Of a stretch of 41,917 nt of DNA, positions 15,713-23,702 are shown piece after piece. Source of the stretch: a bacterium (lineage in GTDB: Bacteria; Bacillota_I; Bacilli_A; RF39; UBA660); contig JAUNMG010000009.1 in assembly GCA_030531905.1 (NCBI GenBank), positions 1 through 41,917 on the forward strand, in the 5' to 3' direction. The stretch's first letter is position 1. Each line of letters opens with the position of its first letter. The notes beneath the pieces are model-generated. The model did no database searches, was not told where the DNA came from, and worked only from the letters and a program-made list of their open reading frames with translations. The translations under genes were made by a program, and so were the position numbers.

Positions 15713-16315
15713 TTATTTAACTTCTTTTCCGCATGCTGGGCAGAATTTTGTATCTTTATCCATTTTATTTCCGCAAGCAGTACAAAATTTTGTATCAGCG
15801 CTTGTAGCTGTTGCTGTAGAACTTGATTGTGTATTTTTAGTAATAGAATTCATAACAACATCATCCATTGGTTTCTTACCTTCATATTTTGCTTCACCAC
15901 AACCCAAAATCAAATAGAAGATTGGTTGAAGTAAAATAAGACCTACTGCGTATGAATCTTCCTTACCAAAACTACGTGCAATACTTACATTTAAAATAAT
16001 AGCAAAATAAATTGAAGCAGCAAGTGAAAGTAAAGATCCTATAACAGGGATACATGAAAGGCATCCACATACGAATACTATTAAAATCCACCATGGACTA
16101 ATTCCAACCATATCACATAATAGATATTGATTATAGAAAGGAATTAATGCTCCCCATCCTGGTTTTCCACCCTTAACTAAAATTTTCCATTCTCCAATAA
16201 TCTTTAACACTAATACTGCTATTACAATTAAGAATATAATTCCTATAAAAATCATCATTCCTATTGCAAATCCACCTATAGCACTGCCTACAGCATATGA
16301 ATCATAACTTGACAT
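15713..16315 (-). CDS. DUF5684-type membrane protein with C-terminal zinc ribbon
   Basis: About 200 aa. Three to four membrane helices, with the DUF5684 signature between them (EWKILVKGGKPGWGALIPFYNQYLL), then a Ser/Thr linker and a C-terminal zinc ribbon of two CxxC knuckles (FCTACGNKM...FCPACGKE). It is a membrane protein of unknown function; the zinc ribbon faces the cytosol by the positive-inside tendency. The ATG at 16315 has AAAGGAG at good spacing, so the upstream in-frame codons to 16345 are not used. Single-gene unit with its own terminator. Confidence 0.75.
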   Translation of the reverse strand: MSSYDSYAVGSAIGGFAIGMMIFIGIIFLIVIAVLVLKIIGEWKILVKGGKPGWGALIPFYNQYLLCDMVGISPWWILIVFVCGCLSCIPVIGSLLSLAASIYFAIILNVSIARSFGKEDSYAVGLILLQPIFYLILGCGEAKYEGKKPMDDVVMNSITKNTQSSSTATATSADTKFCTACGNKMDKDTKFCPACGKEVK

Positions 16316-16376
16316 CTTCTTCACTCCTTTATCACATAATATCACATAATTATATTTTATGCTACTAAATAATAAA

Positions 16377-17606
16377 TTATTTTTCTAAACTTTGTAAAGC
16401 ATAGATTAAAGCAATTTTTCCTGAATCATAGGTAAGCGAACCTTGTTGATATGCAATATAAGGTTTTCTAATAGGGCCATCACAACTTATTTCTATACTA
16501 GAGCCTTGAGTGAATGAACCACTTGCCATAATAACTTGATCATCATAACCTGGCATATCCCATGGAATTGGTGTTGATTTGGCATCGATTGGAGAGCCAC
16601 TTTGAATTCCTTGTGTATATTTTATTAATTTATCTGGATCTTCAAAGATAATATTTTGAACAATATCAACTCTCTCTTCATTATATCTAGGCTCTACCTT
16701 ATAACCTAGTTTTTCTAAAACACATGAAGTTAAAATTGCAACTTTCAAACTAGATGCTACAACACTTGGAGCCAAAAACAATCCTTGTAAGATACTTTTA
16801 TTAATTCCAAGAGTTGGACCTACTTCTCTACCTTCACCTGGAAGTGTTAATCTTTCTCCAACTAAATTAATTAAATCATGACGTCCTGCAACATAAGCCC
16901 CATTTGGTGCAATACCTCCACCTAAATTTTTAATTAAAGAACCAACACAAATATCTGCCTTAGTAGAACCTAATTCTTTTTCACTTACAAATTCACAATA
17001 ACAATTATCTACCATAATAATAATTTCATCATCAATGTCTTTAATAAAAGAAATAACTTTATCTAATTTAGAAATACTAAGACTACTTCTTGTAGAATAA
17101 CCTTTAGATCTTTGAATTTCAATAACTTTAACTTTATTTTTAGTAATAAAATCTTTTATTTTTTCATAATCGAAATCATTATCTACTAAGTCTATTTGAT
17201 GATACTTTATACCAAATGATTTCAAACTACTAGGATTATCTTTAATACCAATAACTTCATGTAGGGTATCGTATGGCTCTCCACTAATAGAAAGTAAGAT
17301 ATCACCTGGTCTTAAAAGAGCAAAAAAAGTAACATTCAAGGCATGAGAACCTGATACAAACTGATTTCTAACTAAAGCATCAGGAAAATTAAGGACTCTA
17401 GCAAAAATCTTTTCTATTTTTTCTCTTCCGATATCATCATAACCATAACCTGTAGTTTGGTTAAAATCATTTTCGCATAATTCTTCTTCATGAAAGGCCT
17501 CTATTACTTTACTTGTGTTTTTAAAACAAATCTCATCTATTTTAGAAAATTCATCCTTACATAGTTTTTCACAATCATTTACTAAATTTAATATTTCTTT
17601 ATTCAT
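16377..17606 (-). CDS. Methionine gamma-lyase/aluminium-resistance family PLP enzyme
   Basis: 409-aa PLP-dependent enzyme of the COG4100 family (Bacillus YnbB; often annotated aluminium resistance protein). Fold-type I features: RNQFVSGSHALNVTFFALLRPGD (cofactor phosphate site), VDNCYCEFV (Asp binding the pyridine N) and the Schiff-base lysine in GSLIKNLGGGIAP, then GRHDLI. The C-terminal half has the family tail MASGSFTQGSSIEISCDGP. The name lyase is by homology; the substrate is not established. Its ATG overlaps the stop of the upstream SDR gene (TAATG), so the two are translationally coupled. Confidence 0.85.
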   Translation of the reverse strand: MNKEILNLVNDCEKLCKDEFSKIDEICFKNTSKVIEAFHEEELCENDFNQTTGYGYDDIGREKIEKIFARVLNFPDALVRNQFVSGSHALNVTFFALLRPGDILLSISGEPYDTLHEVIGIKDNPSSLKSFGIKYHQIDLVDNDFDYEKIKDFITKNKVKVIEIQRSKGYSTRSSLSISKLDKVISFIKDIDDEIIIMVDNCYCEFVSEKELGSTKADICVGSLIKNLGGGIAPNGAYVAGRHDLINLVGERLTLPGEGREVGPTLGINKSILQGLFLAPSVVASSLKVAILTSCVLEKLGYKVEPRYNEERVDIVQNIIFEDPDKLIKYTQGIQSGSPIDAKSTPIPWDMPGYDDQVIMASGSFTQGSSIEISCDGPIRKPYIAYQQGSLTYDSGKIALIYALQSLEK

Positions 17607-18346
17607 TAATAAGTACCTCCATCTGCTACTATAATTTGATTATTGATGTAGCTTGCATCATCTGATAACAAGAAATAAACGATTTTTGCTATTTCTTCTT
17701 CTTCTGCAAAACGCCTAATAAATATCTTTTCTTCTTCACTTGCAATATAGTCACTATCTAAATCTTTCATTTCATTTTCCGTTTTAACCCATCCAGGAGC
17801 TACTGCATTAACTCTAACAAAAGGTGCATATTCAAGTGCTAAATTATGAGTTAAAGAATTAAGTGCAGCTTTAGAAGCATCATAGTCAAGTGACATAGGA
17901 AAATATTTATTAATACCATTTGTTGAGGAAATATTAACAATTGAACCACTCTTATTTTGATACATCATATCTCCTACTAACTTACTTACTAAAAATGTAC
18001 CTACTACATTTACTTCTAATGTTTTCATAAAATTTTCTTTAGTCTTATCATCATATAAACTATCTAAGCAAATAGCAGCATTATTAACTAAATAATCGAT
18101 ATGGCTAAAATTATCTTTAATTTCTTCAATCATATTATTTACTTCATCTTCTTTAGAAATATCACATTTAACTAGTAATACTTTTACCTGATAAGATTTT
18201 TCTAATTCTTCTTTTAATGCTATAGCAGAATTTTTACTTGTATTATAATTTATAATAACATTTATCTGTTTACTTGCTAAAAACCTTGCTATAGCCTTTC
18301 CTAGTCCACTAGCTCCACCTGTAATTAAGGCAACTTTACTACTCAT
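17606..18346 (-). CDS. SDR-family NAD(P)-dependent oxidoreductase (FabG-like)
   Basis: 246-aa classical short-chain dehydrogenase. The N-terminal TGGASGLGKAIARF binds the dinucleotide; NNAAICLD, the catalytic Ser in VNISSTNG, and the YDASKAAL pair (Tyr, Lys) complete the active site. AVAPGWVKTE and a C-terminal INNQIIVADGG follow the FabG pattern. NYNTSK after beta-2 lacks an Asp, consistent with NADP preference. It lies in an operon with the PLP enzyme rather than fatty-acid genes, so a role in that pathway rather than fatty-acid synthesis is likely. ATG at 18346 has GGGAAGTGAT upstream. Confidence 0.85.
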   Translation of the reverse strand: MSSKVALITGGASGLGKAIARFLASKQINVIINYNTSKNSAIALKEELEKSYQVKVLLVKCDISKEDEVNNMIEEIKDNFSHIDYLVNNAAICLDSLYDDKTKENFMKTLEVNVVGTFLVSKLVGDMMYQNKSGSIVNISSTNGINKYFPMSLDYDASKAALNSLTHNLALEYAPFVRVNAVAPGWVKTENEMKDLDSDYIASEEEKIFIRRFAEEEEIAKIVYFLLSDDASYINNQIIVADGGTY

Positions 18347-18557
18347 AATAATCACTTCCCTTTTTCTTCTAAATTATATATTAAAAGCATCTTTTTTTCA
18401 ATAATCAAGTATTATTTACAAATAAATTAGCATTTTTTTAAATTACTCCTTCTTTTAAATTTACTTAATTTAAGCAAGTATTAAGTAAGATTTAAGCAAG
18501 ATAACTATTAATGAAATAGCTATCTTTTTCTTTATATAACTAAATTTATCAAAAAAA

Positions 18558-18575
18558 AAGAGCAATTAAGCTCTT
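18558..18575 (-). terminator. Terminator at the efp 3' end
   Basis: Stem AAGAGC/GCTCTT overlapping the efp stop, followed by eight or nine T on the minus strand. Confidence 0.8.
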
Positions 18576-19123
18576 GATGAATACTTACCATCTGCTGTTG
18601 TAACAAGAATTTTTTCTCCTTGTTCAATAAACATAGGAACTTTTACTACTAAACCTGTTTCAACAGTAGCATCTTTAAGTGCATTATTAGTTGTATTACC
18701 TCTAACTGCAGGTTCAGTTTCAACTACAGTAAATTCTACTTTATCAGGTAAATCAATACCTAACAATTCACCTTCATATAGGATAACATAAACATTCATA
18801 TTTTCAATTAAGTAGTTTTTATTATCCCCTACTTGACTAGCACTTAATTCTAATTGTTCATAATTATCCATATTCATGAAGAAATAAGTATCTCCTGTAT
18901 TATATAGATATTGAACATTTTGTTTATTAATATTTGCTTTTTCAAATTTAACATTTGTATTAAATGTCTTTTCAACGATTCCACCTGTTCTTAAATTACG
19001 AAGTTTGGTTTTCATAAAAGCAGAACCTTTTCCTGGTTTAACGTGTAAAAATTCTACTACTTGATAGATTTGTCCATCAATAATAATTGTTACACCATTT
19101 TTAATATCATTTACATTAATCAT
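18566..19123 (-). CDS. efp: Elongation factor P
   Basis: 185 aa, the normal length, with three beta-barrel domains. The modified-residue loop HVKPGKGSAFMKTKLRN holds Lys near position 32, which reaches the peptidyl-transferase centre to relieve polyproline stalls. Domain II VEFTVVETEPAVRGNT and domain III VETGLVVKVPMFIEQGEKILV are canonical. No epmA/epmB or ymfI-type modification gene was seen in the window. Its ATG overlaps the stop of a 59-aa gene (TAATG), and rpmG lies just upstream, so it is part of a small translation operon. Confidence 0.95.
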   Translation of the reverse strand: MINVNDIKNGVTIIIDGQIYQVVEFLHVKPGKGSAFMKTKLRNLRTGGIVEKTFNTNVKFEKANINKQNVQYLYNTGDTYFFMNMDNYEQLELSASQVGDNKNYLIENMNVYVILYEGELLGIDLPDKVEFTVVETEPAVRGNTTNNALKDATVETGLVVKVPMFIEQGEKILVTTADGKYSSRA

Positions 19124-19302
19124 TATTTTCCACCTCGCTGTATTCTTTTATGAACTCTAGATTTTGTTTTTACCTTATTCTTAGAATAAGTGTCAACTAC
19201 TTTCTCATCAGTTCCAGTTAATGAAGCTTCAGCTTGCAATTTTATTAATCTTTCATAATCAATTGTTGAATGAAGTAAATCCTTCTTGTATGGTATTTGC
19301 AT
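19123..19302 (-). CDS. Hypothetical basic peptide between rpmG and efp
   Basis: 59 aa, starting MQIPYKKDLLHSTIDYERLI and ending VHKRIQRGGK; soluble, helical and lysine-rich, with a basic tail. Good AGGAGA site before the ATG at 19302, 13 bases after rpmG, and TAATG overlap with efp. No family recognised. Context suggests a ribosome- or translation-associated role, which is inference only. Confidence 0.65.
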   Translation of the reverse strand: MQIPYKKDLLHSTIDYERLIKLQAEASLTGTDEKVVDTYSKNKVKTKSRVHKRIQRGGK

Positions 19303-19315
19303 CTAATCTCTCCTA

Positions 19316-19480
19316 TTACTTCTTTTCTTTATGAACAGTATGTTTTCTACATCTAGGACAATATTTATTCATTTCTAGACGTTCAGTTGTATTTTTTACA
19401 TTTCTTTCATCTCTATAATTTTCTTCTTTACATTCACTACAAACTAGTGTTTTGTTTTGTCTATTTCCTACTTTTGCCAT
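19316..19480 (-). CDS. rpmG: 50S ribosomal protein bL33
   Basis: 54-aa protein of the large subunit. [20 protein letters not shown], then [10 protein letters not shown] and [16 protein letters not shown]: two CxxC pairs, so this is the zinc-binding (C+) form. AGGAGG lies upstream of the ATG at 19480. It heads the rpmG-(59-aa ORF)-efp operon. Confidence 0.95.
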   Translation of the reverse strand: MAKVGNRQNKTLVCSECKEENYRDERNVKNTTERLEMNKYCPRCRKHTVHKEKK

Positions 19481-19791
19481 GTTATCCCTCCTTACGTCTA
19501 TAGGTATTATATCAGAAAAGTCTAAAAAAGCAAAAGATTTTTTGATATTTTACTAACTTTTATTGATTTTTAACTAATATATCTTCATGAATACACTCTA
19601 TTTTTTTAAATCTTTATTGCCAACTTTAATTTTTTTACTTCTAGGATTTTAATCTATAATTTTAGATCTAACTTTTAAGTTAGTTGAAACGTAACTAACA
19701 GATTGTTATAATTTATGCATCAAATATTCTTCTCATTACTTTGATTACTTTTTCAAAAAAAAAGCATCCATTGAATGGACACTTTTATAAA
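19481..19791. other. Intergenic region, AT-rich
   Basis: About 310 bases upstream of rpmG and downstream of the exported-protein gene. It holds the rpmG ribosome binding site at its left end, the terminator near 19764-19779, and short AT-rich repeats. No ORF or structured RNA that I can support. Confidence 0.4.
19764..19779 (-). terminator. Terminator after the camelysin-like protein gene
   Basis: Stem TCCATT/AATGGA followed on the minus strand by gc and about nine T. Confidence 0.75.
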
Positions 19792-21183
19792 TTATAAATT
19801 TTTATCAATTTGGATTACTGCACGCGCACCGCTATCAGTATTTTTAGTATTGTTGTTATCCAAGTAACCTTGACGGAAAACAAACCAGGCAATAGGAGAA
19901 TTTGAAGAGTTAGAAGACATTGTACAGTATGCTTGATTATATAATCCACTTTCATTTGCTGTATTATCCTCATAACTTCCACCATATGTTTTTGATTCAT
20001 TTAAATAATTATGCATCCAGTCTGGACATGAACCTTGATTTCCAAGAGCAGTAGAATCCTCTAAATCTTTCCTAACCAAACAACTAGTTGCTGAAACTTC
20101 TTGAGCTGTTATCATTCTTGCTTTAGCTGTTCTTTTAGGAAAAGTAAGTGCTGTCTCATCTGAATTATATGTATTAATACTGCATATAACTTTATAACTA
20201 GAATCTACTGTACATCCTGTAAAAGCATTTGTTCCGTTGAAGTTTGTCGTTCCCATTTGATAAGTCATATCATTTACGTTAGACCAAGTTTTTGTTGCTT
20301 CTTCTAATTTTGTTATTACAGTTATTGGTCCTTTTGTATTATTTCCATCTGTACCATACTCTTCTTCAGTACCACCTGCAGCGATATAGTCTTCTTTTGA
20401 AATCCATGGAACATTTTTAACAGTATTTTCTCTTTGTTGCAATGTTAATGTTGCTCCATCATCGTGTAGGACATAGAAATAATGATTTTCTGTATCACTT
20501 ACAGCATATCTAACAATAGTTCCTTGAGTACAACTATTAGCATCACTATTTTCTAAACAAGTAGTTTTTTCACAAGTTTCTTCTTCACCATTAATACAAT
20601 AATTTGTAGCTGTTTTATCTTCTTGATAATTATATGCTTGAATTACATTAGAATCAATTTTTGTTAATGCTTGTTTTCCGGTAGGAAAATCCAAATTACT
20701 TTTAGCAAGACCAACATTACTTCCAAATGTTACTGTAATATTTTCTTTTTCATTATTTAAAATTCTAACCTTTATTATTTTGGTATCATCACTACTTCCT
20801 GTTTTAGAAATTGTATACCCTAAAGTAGTAGGTGCATCATCTCCAGTAGTTAAATAACCAATTTCAATATTGGCATTTTCCTTGCTTGTTGAGTAATATA
20901 AATTATATTTTGCTTCTACTGGATTAACATTCTTTAGGCTTATTATTACTGTCTTTACTTGATTTGGTTCTACGACAGCTTGATTATCATCATCTAATTG
21001 ATCTGAAGTCATTGAAGGTTTTAAGTCTCCAGTAACAATATTTAATGTTCCCTTACTTTCACTATAAGTAGTAAACAAAGCATAACTTCCGCCTATTAAG
21101 ATAATTATGATTAATGCTACAATCGCTATTATATATCCATTACTTAAATTTAATTTTTCTTTTAAGAAATACTTTAACTTCAC
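19792..21183 (-). CDS. Exported surface protein with SipW/TasA-type N-terminus
   Basis: About 463 aa. The N-terminus (membrane segment about residues 16-34, then GGSYALFTTYSESKGTLNIVTGDL) is the TasA/camelysin type that the signal peptidase SipW processes. A beta-rich domain (VVEPNQVKTVIISLKN...) follows, then a Cys-rich linker (CINGEEETCEKTTC). The C-terminal domain (ARMITAQEVSATSC, SCPDWMHNYL, WFVFRQG, SGARAVIQI) is frequent in large exported proteins of gut Firmicutes. It is probably surface or biofilm-associated. Start chosen at the GTG at 21183 because AGGTG lies 6 bases upstream; the GTG at 21192 overlaps it. A decayed copy of its 3' end lies at 57-160. Confidence 0.7.
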   Translation of the reverse strand: MKLKYFLKEKLNLSNGYIIAIVALIIIILIGGSYALFTTYSESKGTLNIVTGDLKPSMTSDQLDDDNQAVVEPNQVKTVIISLKNVNPVEAKYNLYYSTSKENANIEIGYLTTGDDAPTTLGYTISKTGSSDDTKIIKVRILNNEKENITVTFGSNVGLAKSNLDFPTGKQALTKIDSNVIQAYNYQEDKTATNYCINGEEETCEKTTCLENSDANSCTQGTIVRYAVSDTENHYFYVLHDDGATLTLQQRENTVKNVPWISKEDYIAAGGTEEEYGTDGNNTKGPITVITKLEEATKTWSNVNDMTYQMGTTNFNGTNAFTGCTVDSSYKVICSINTYNSDETALTFPKRTAKARMITAQEVSATSCLVRKDLEDSTALGNQGSCPDWMHNYLNESKTYGGSYEDNTANESGLYNQAYCTMSSNSSNSPIAWFVFRQGYLDNNNTKNTDSGARAVIQIDKNL

Positions 21184-21258
21184 ACATATCACCTATCTTC
21201 ACTATTTTTATCATATCATACCTAAAATTATTATACAAATGATTTGACACTAAAAAAA

Positions 21259-21273
21259 CACTATTTTACAGTG
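21259..21273 (-). terminator. Terminator after the PBP gene
   Basis: Stem CACT/AGTG (extended by AT pairs) followed by seven T on the minus strand. Confidence 0.6.
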
Positions 21274-21289
21274 CCTTTATTTATAATAT

Positions 21290-23350
21290 TTACGGATTTA
21301 ATGTAAAATATGCATTTGTTATTCGTTTCGAAATTCTCATTGTTACTAAACTAGCATAATCTGTTGCAGTATTGGGCATTGATGAGTTTGGTGAAACAAC
21401 AGCAATTGACATTTTGGGATTATTACTTGGCGCATATCCAATAAAGTTAGATGTTATGGTTTCAGTATCAATTACACCATTGTTATCTGTATCAATAAAA
21501 CTTTGTGATGTTCCTGTTTTACCACTAGGATCATAACTATAGTCCATATAACCTCTACCATATCCACCACTTGAATTTATAACAGCGTGAAATCCTTCTC
21601 TAACACGTGCCATATATTCTTCTTTTGTATCTATTGAGTTTAAAACTTTTTTATCAAATGTATAAATTGTTTTTCCGATAGTTTCATCATTAGTAGCTTC
21701 ATGTACTTCTTTTAATAAATGAGGTTGCAATCTTGACCCACTATTAGCAATAGTTGAAATATATTGTGACAATTGAATTGGAGTATAAGTTTCATATTGT
21801 CCGATAACATAGTCAAGTAAATTACCTGCTTGAGTATCTTTTTTTGCTCCATACCCCAAACTTTCTACAGGTAAATCAATTTCAGTTTTAACACCTAATC
21901 CAAATGAATGATACATACTTCTATACTTATCAAAAGCTTCTTGAACTAGAGGAAGTCCCATACCTCTTGAATATTCATAACCAGATACTCTAATTGCTGT
22001 TTTAAACTGATAAACGTTACTTGATTTAGCAAGAGCGGTTATATCATTAATTCTTCCAAGTGTATGAGATGAACATTTTTCATTTGTACCTTTAATTTTA
22101 ATACACTCATCTATCATATTCTCGCCTATTTTAATTGCACCATTATTATATCCAACTAAAATAGATGCTCCTTTTACAACAGAACCTGGAGTTACAGGAG
22201 ATGTTAATAAACTAGTTGTATTATCAATAATAACACCATCTTTTACTTGTTTTGATGACATTGCAAGTATCTCTCCTGTTTGAGGATCTTGTATTATTGC
22301 TCCAGAATGATCATAATACTTTGTATTAGCTTCATTTTTAGTATTTAAAACCTCTTCACTTAATATCTTTTCTAATTCTTGTTGCAACCTTATATCGATA
22401 GTTAAAACTATATCATTACCTCTTTTACCTTCTTTTACAAGTTTTAATTCATTACTATTAACTACTTCATATAAAGCTTTTTCTCCCTTTAAATATGATT
22501 CATATTGTTTTTCTAAATAACTAATTCCTACTCTATCGTTTAAAGAATATCCCTTTTTTAAATATTCTTTTTTCTCTTCTTGTGGAAGTCCTTGTGAAGA
22601 AGATGACACTTTACCTAAAATTGTTTTAAATGTATCCCCATATGGATAAGTTCTTTCCCAATCAAGCTTAGTATTAAATCCATCAAGTGAGGTATTATTT
22701 TCAGCAATATATGCATATTCTTCATCTGTTACATCACCTGTTTTAATTGTTTTTTCATCATAAGTATATCCTTTATTCATTAAATAATATAAATACGAAG
22801 CTTTATTATCATCTTCACTCATACTATTTAATTCTTCTATACTTACTCTTTCTATTTTTAAATTCTTAATATCAGTAGCAGTTAGTTTTCTTTGCTCATA
22901 ATCATTCCATTCTTTTTTAGTAATTTTTTTCTTTACTTTTTCTGGATATAAATCTGCATAAAACTCACGCTTCATTCTATCATTAACTTTATCATAATCC
23001 AAACTTAATTTCTTACTAACTGTATAAGCAAGTTCTAATTCTTTTTTAGTACTAATTTTCTTATTTTTCTTAAAATAAATTGTTTTAACTGCAATATTAT
23101 CTACAATAATATTTCCATTTCTATCATAAATTCTACCTCTAGGTGTTGATGGTCCTTCTACTGTATCATAAGAAAGTTTTTCTAATTTTTTACTATATTT
23201 TTCTTTATCTATTATCATTACTTGATAAAGTTTAACAAACACTACTAAAAAACATAATATTACTACAATTAAAACAAATAAAACTCTTCTTTGTTCTACT
23301 TCATCTAATAATGGACTTTTCTTTTTATTTAGTCTTTGTCTTTTTTTCAT
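21290..23350 (-). CDS. Class B penicillin-binding protein (PBP2/SpoVD type)
   Basis: About 686-aa cell-wall transpeptidase. Cytosolic basic tail, one membrane helix (about residues 23-43, VLFVLIVVILCFLVVFVKLY), then the PBP dimer domain (GPSTPRGRIYDRNGNIIVDN). The transpeptidase domain has SxxK as SVVK within TPGSVVKGAS, SxN as SSN in LAKSSNVYQFK, and KTGT in DPSGKTGTSQSF. There is no PASTA domain at the C-terminus, unlike many PBPs of the SpoVD/Pbp2B group. It would partner one of the two SEDS polymerases in this window. ATG at 23350 follows AGAAGGG; the in-frame start at 23368 has no site. Confidence 0.92.
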   Translation of the reverse strand: MKKRQRLNKKKSPLLDEVEQRRVLFVLIVVILCFLVVFVKLYQVMIIDKEKYSKKLEKLSYDTVEGPSTPRGRIYDRNGNIIVDNIAVKTIYFKKNKKISTKKELELAYTVSKKLSLDYDKVNDRMKREFYADLYPEKVKKKITKKEWNDYEQRKLTATDIKNLKIERVSIEELNSMSEDDNKASYLYYLMNKGYTYDEKTIKTGDVTDEEYAYIAENNTSLDGFNTKLDWERTYPYGDTFKTILGKVSSSSQGLPQEEKKEYLKKGYSLNDRVGISYLEKQYESYLKGEKALYEVVNSNELKLVKEGKRGNDIVLTIDIRLQQELEKILSEEVLNTKNEANTKYYDHSGAIIQDPQTGEILAMSSKQVKDGVIIDNTTSLLTSPVTPGSVVKGASILVGYNNGAIKIGENMIDECIKIKGTNEKCSSHTLGRINDITALAKSSNVYQFKTAIRVSGYEYSRGMGLPLVQEAFDKYRSMYHSFGLGVKTEIDLPVESLGYGAKKDTQAGNLLDYVIGQYETYTPIQLSQYISTIANSGSRLQPHLLKEVHEATNDETIGKTIYTFDKKVLNSIDTKEEYMARVREGFHAVINSSGGYGRGYMDYSYDPSGKTGTSQSFIDTDNNGVIDTETITSNFIGYAPSNNPKMSIAVVSPNSSMPNTATDYASLVTMRISKRITNAYFTLNP

Positions 23351-23415
23351 GTTTGTCCCTTCTTTCATTAATAGTTTATCACATATTTCAAAAGTTATTT
23401 CATATATTTTTATAG

Positions 23416-23679
23416 GTGATTAATATTTATAAGAAAATTATTGAAAATTATATTAATACGACATTAACTCCTAGTATTATTAAAGATTATGCATCTAATA
23501 ATAATTTTAATATTTCTTCTAGTGAATCTATTATATTATATAATTTTATAAAAGAAAATTACAAAATTATACTAAATGGAAATAATGAAGTATTACTTAA
23601 ATTAAAGGATTTAATAAGGCAAGATTTATATCAGGAGGTTATAAAACTATATAATTATTATAAAAATAAGTTTTTCTAA
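23416..23679 (+). CDS. Small hypothetical protein, possibly DUF2624-like
   Basis: 87-aa helical protein (KKIIENYINTTLTPSIIKDY..., ending YNYYKNKFF), very rich in Ile/Asn/Tyr/Lys. The layout (short helices, LTPSIIKDYASNNNFNIS then a helical tail) resembles the DUF2624 family of small Bacillus proteins, but the match is weak. The nominal start is GTG at 23416, yet this GTG lies inside the AGGTGAT that serves as ribosome binding site in many genes here. The ATT at 23425 is at the right spacing, so a non-canonical ATT start is possible. Converges on thrS across a shared terminator. Confidence 0.55.
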   Translation: MINIYKKIIENYINTTLTPSIIKDYASNNNFNISSSESIILYNFIKENYKIILNGNNEVLLKLKDLIRQDLYQEVIKLYNYYKNKFF

Positions 23680-23685
23680 AAAAAA

Positions 23686-23702
23686 TTACTATTTCTAGTA
23701 AC
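23686..23702. terminator. Bidirectional terminator between the small gene and thrS
   Basis: Stem TTACTA/TAGTAA flanked by A7 on the left and T8 on the right, so it can act on both strands between convergent genes. Confidence 0.8.

Noticed and set aside
57..21183. Diversity-generating retroelement (related C-terminal tails at 57-160 and 19800-19900)
   Set aside because: No reverse transcriptase gene in the window, and the differences between the two tails affect all bases, not only adenines as expected for template/variable repeats.
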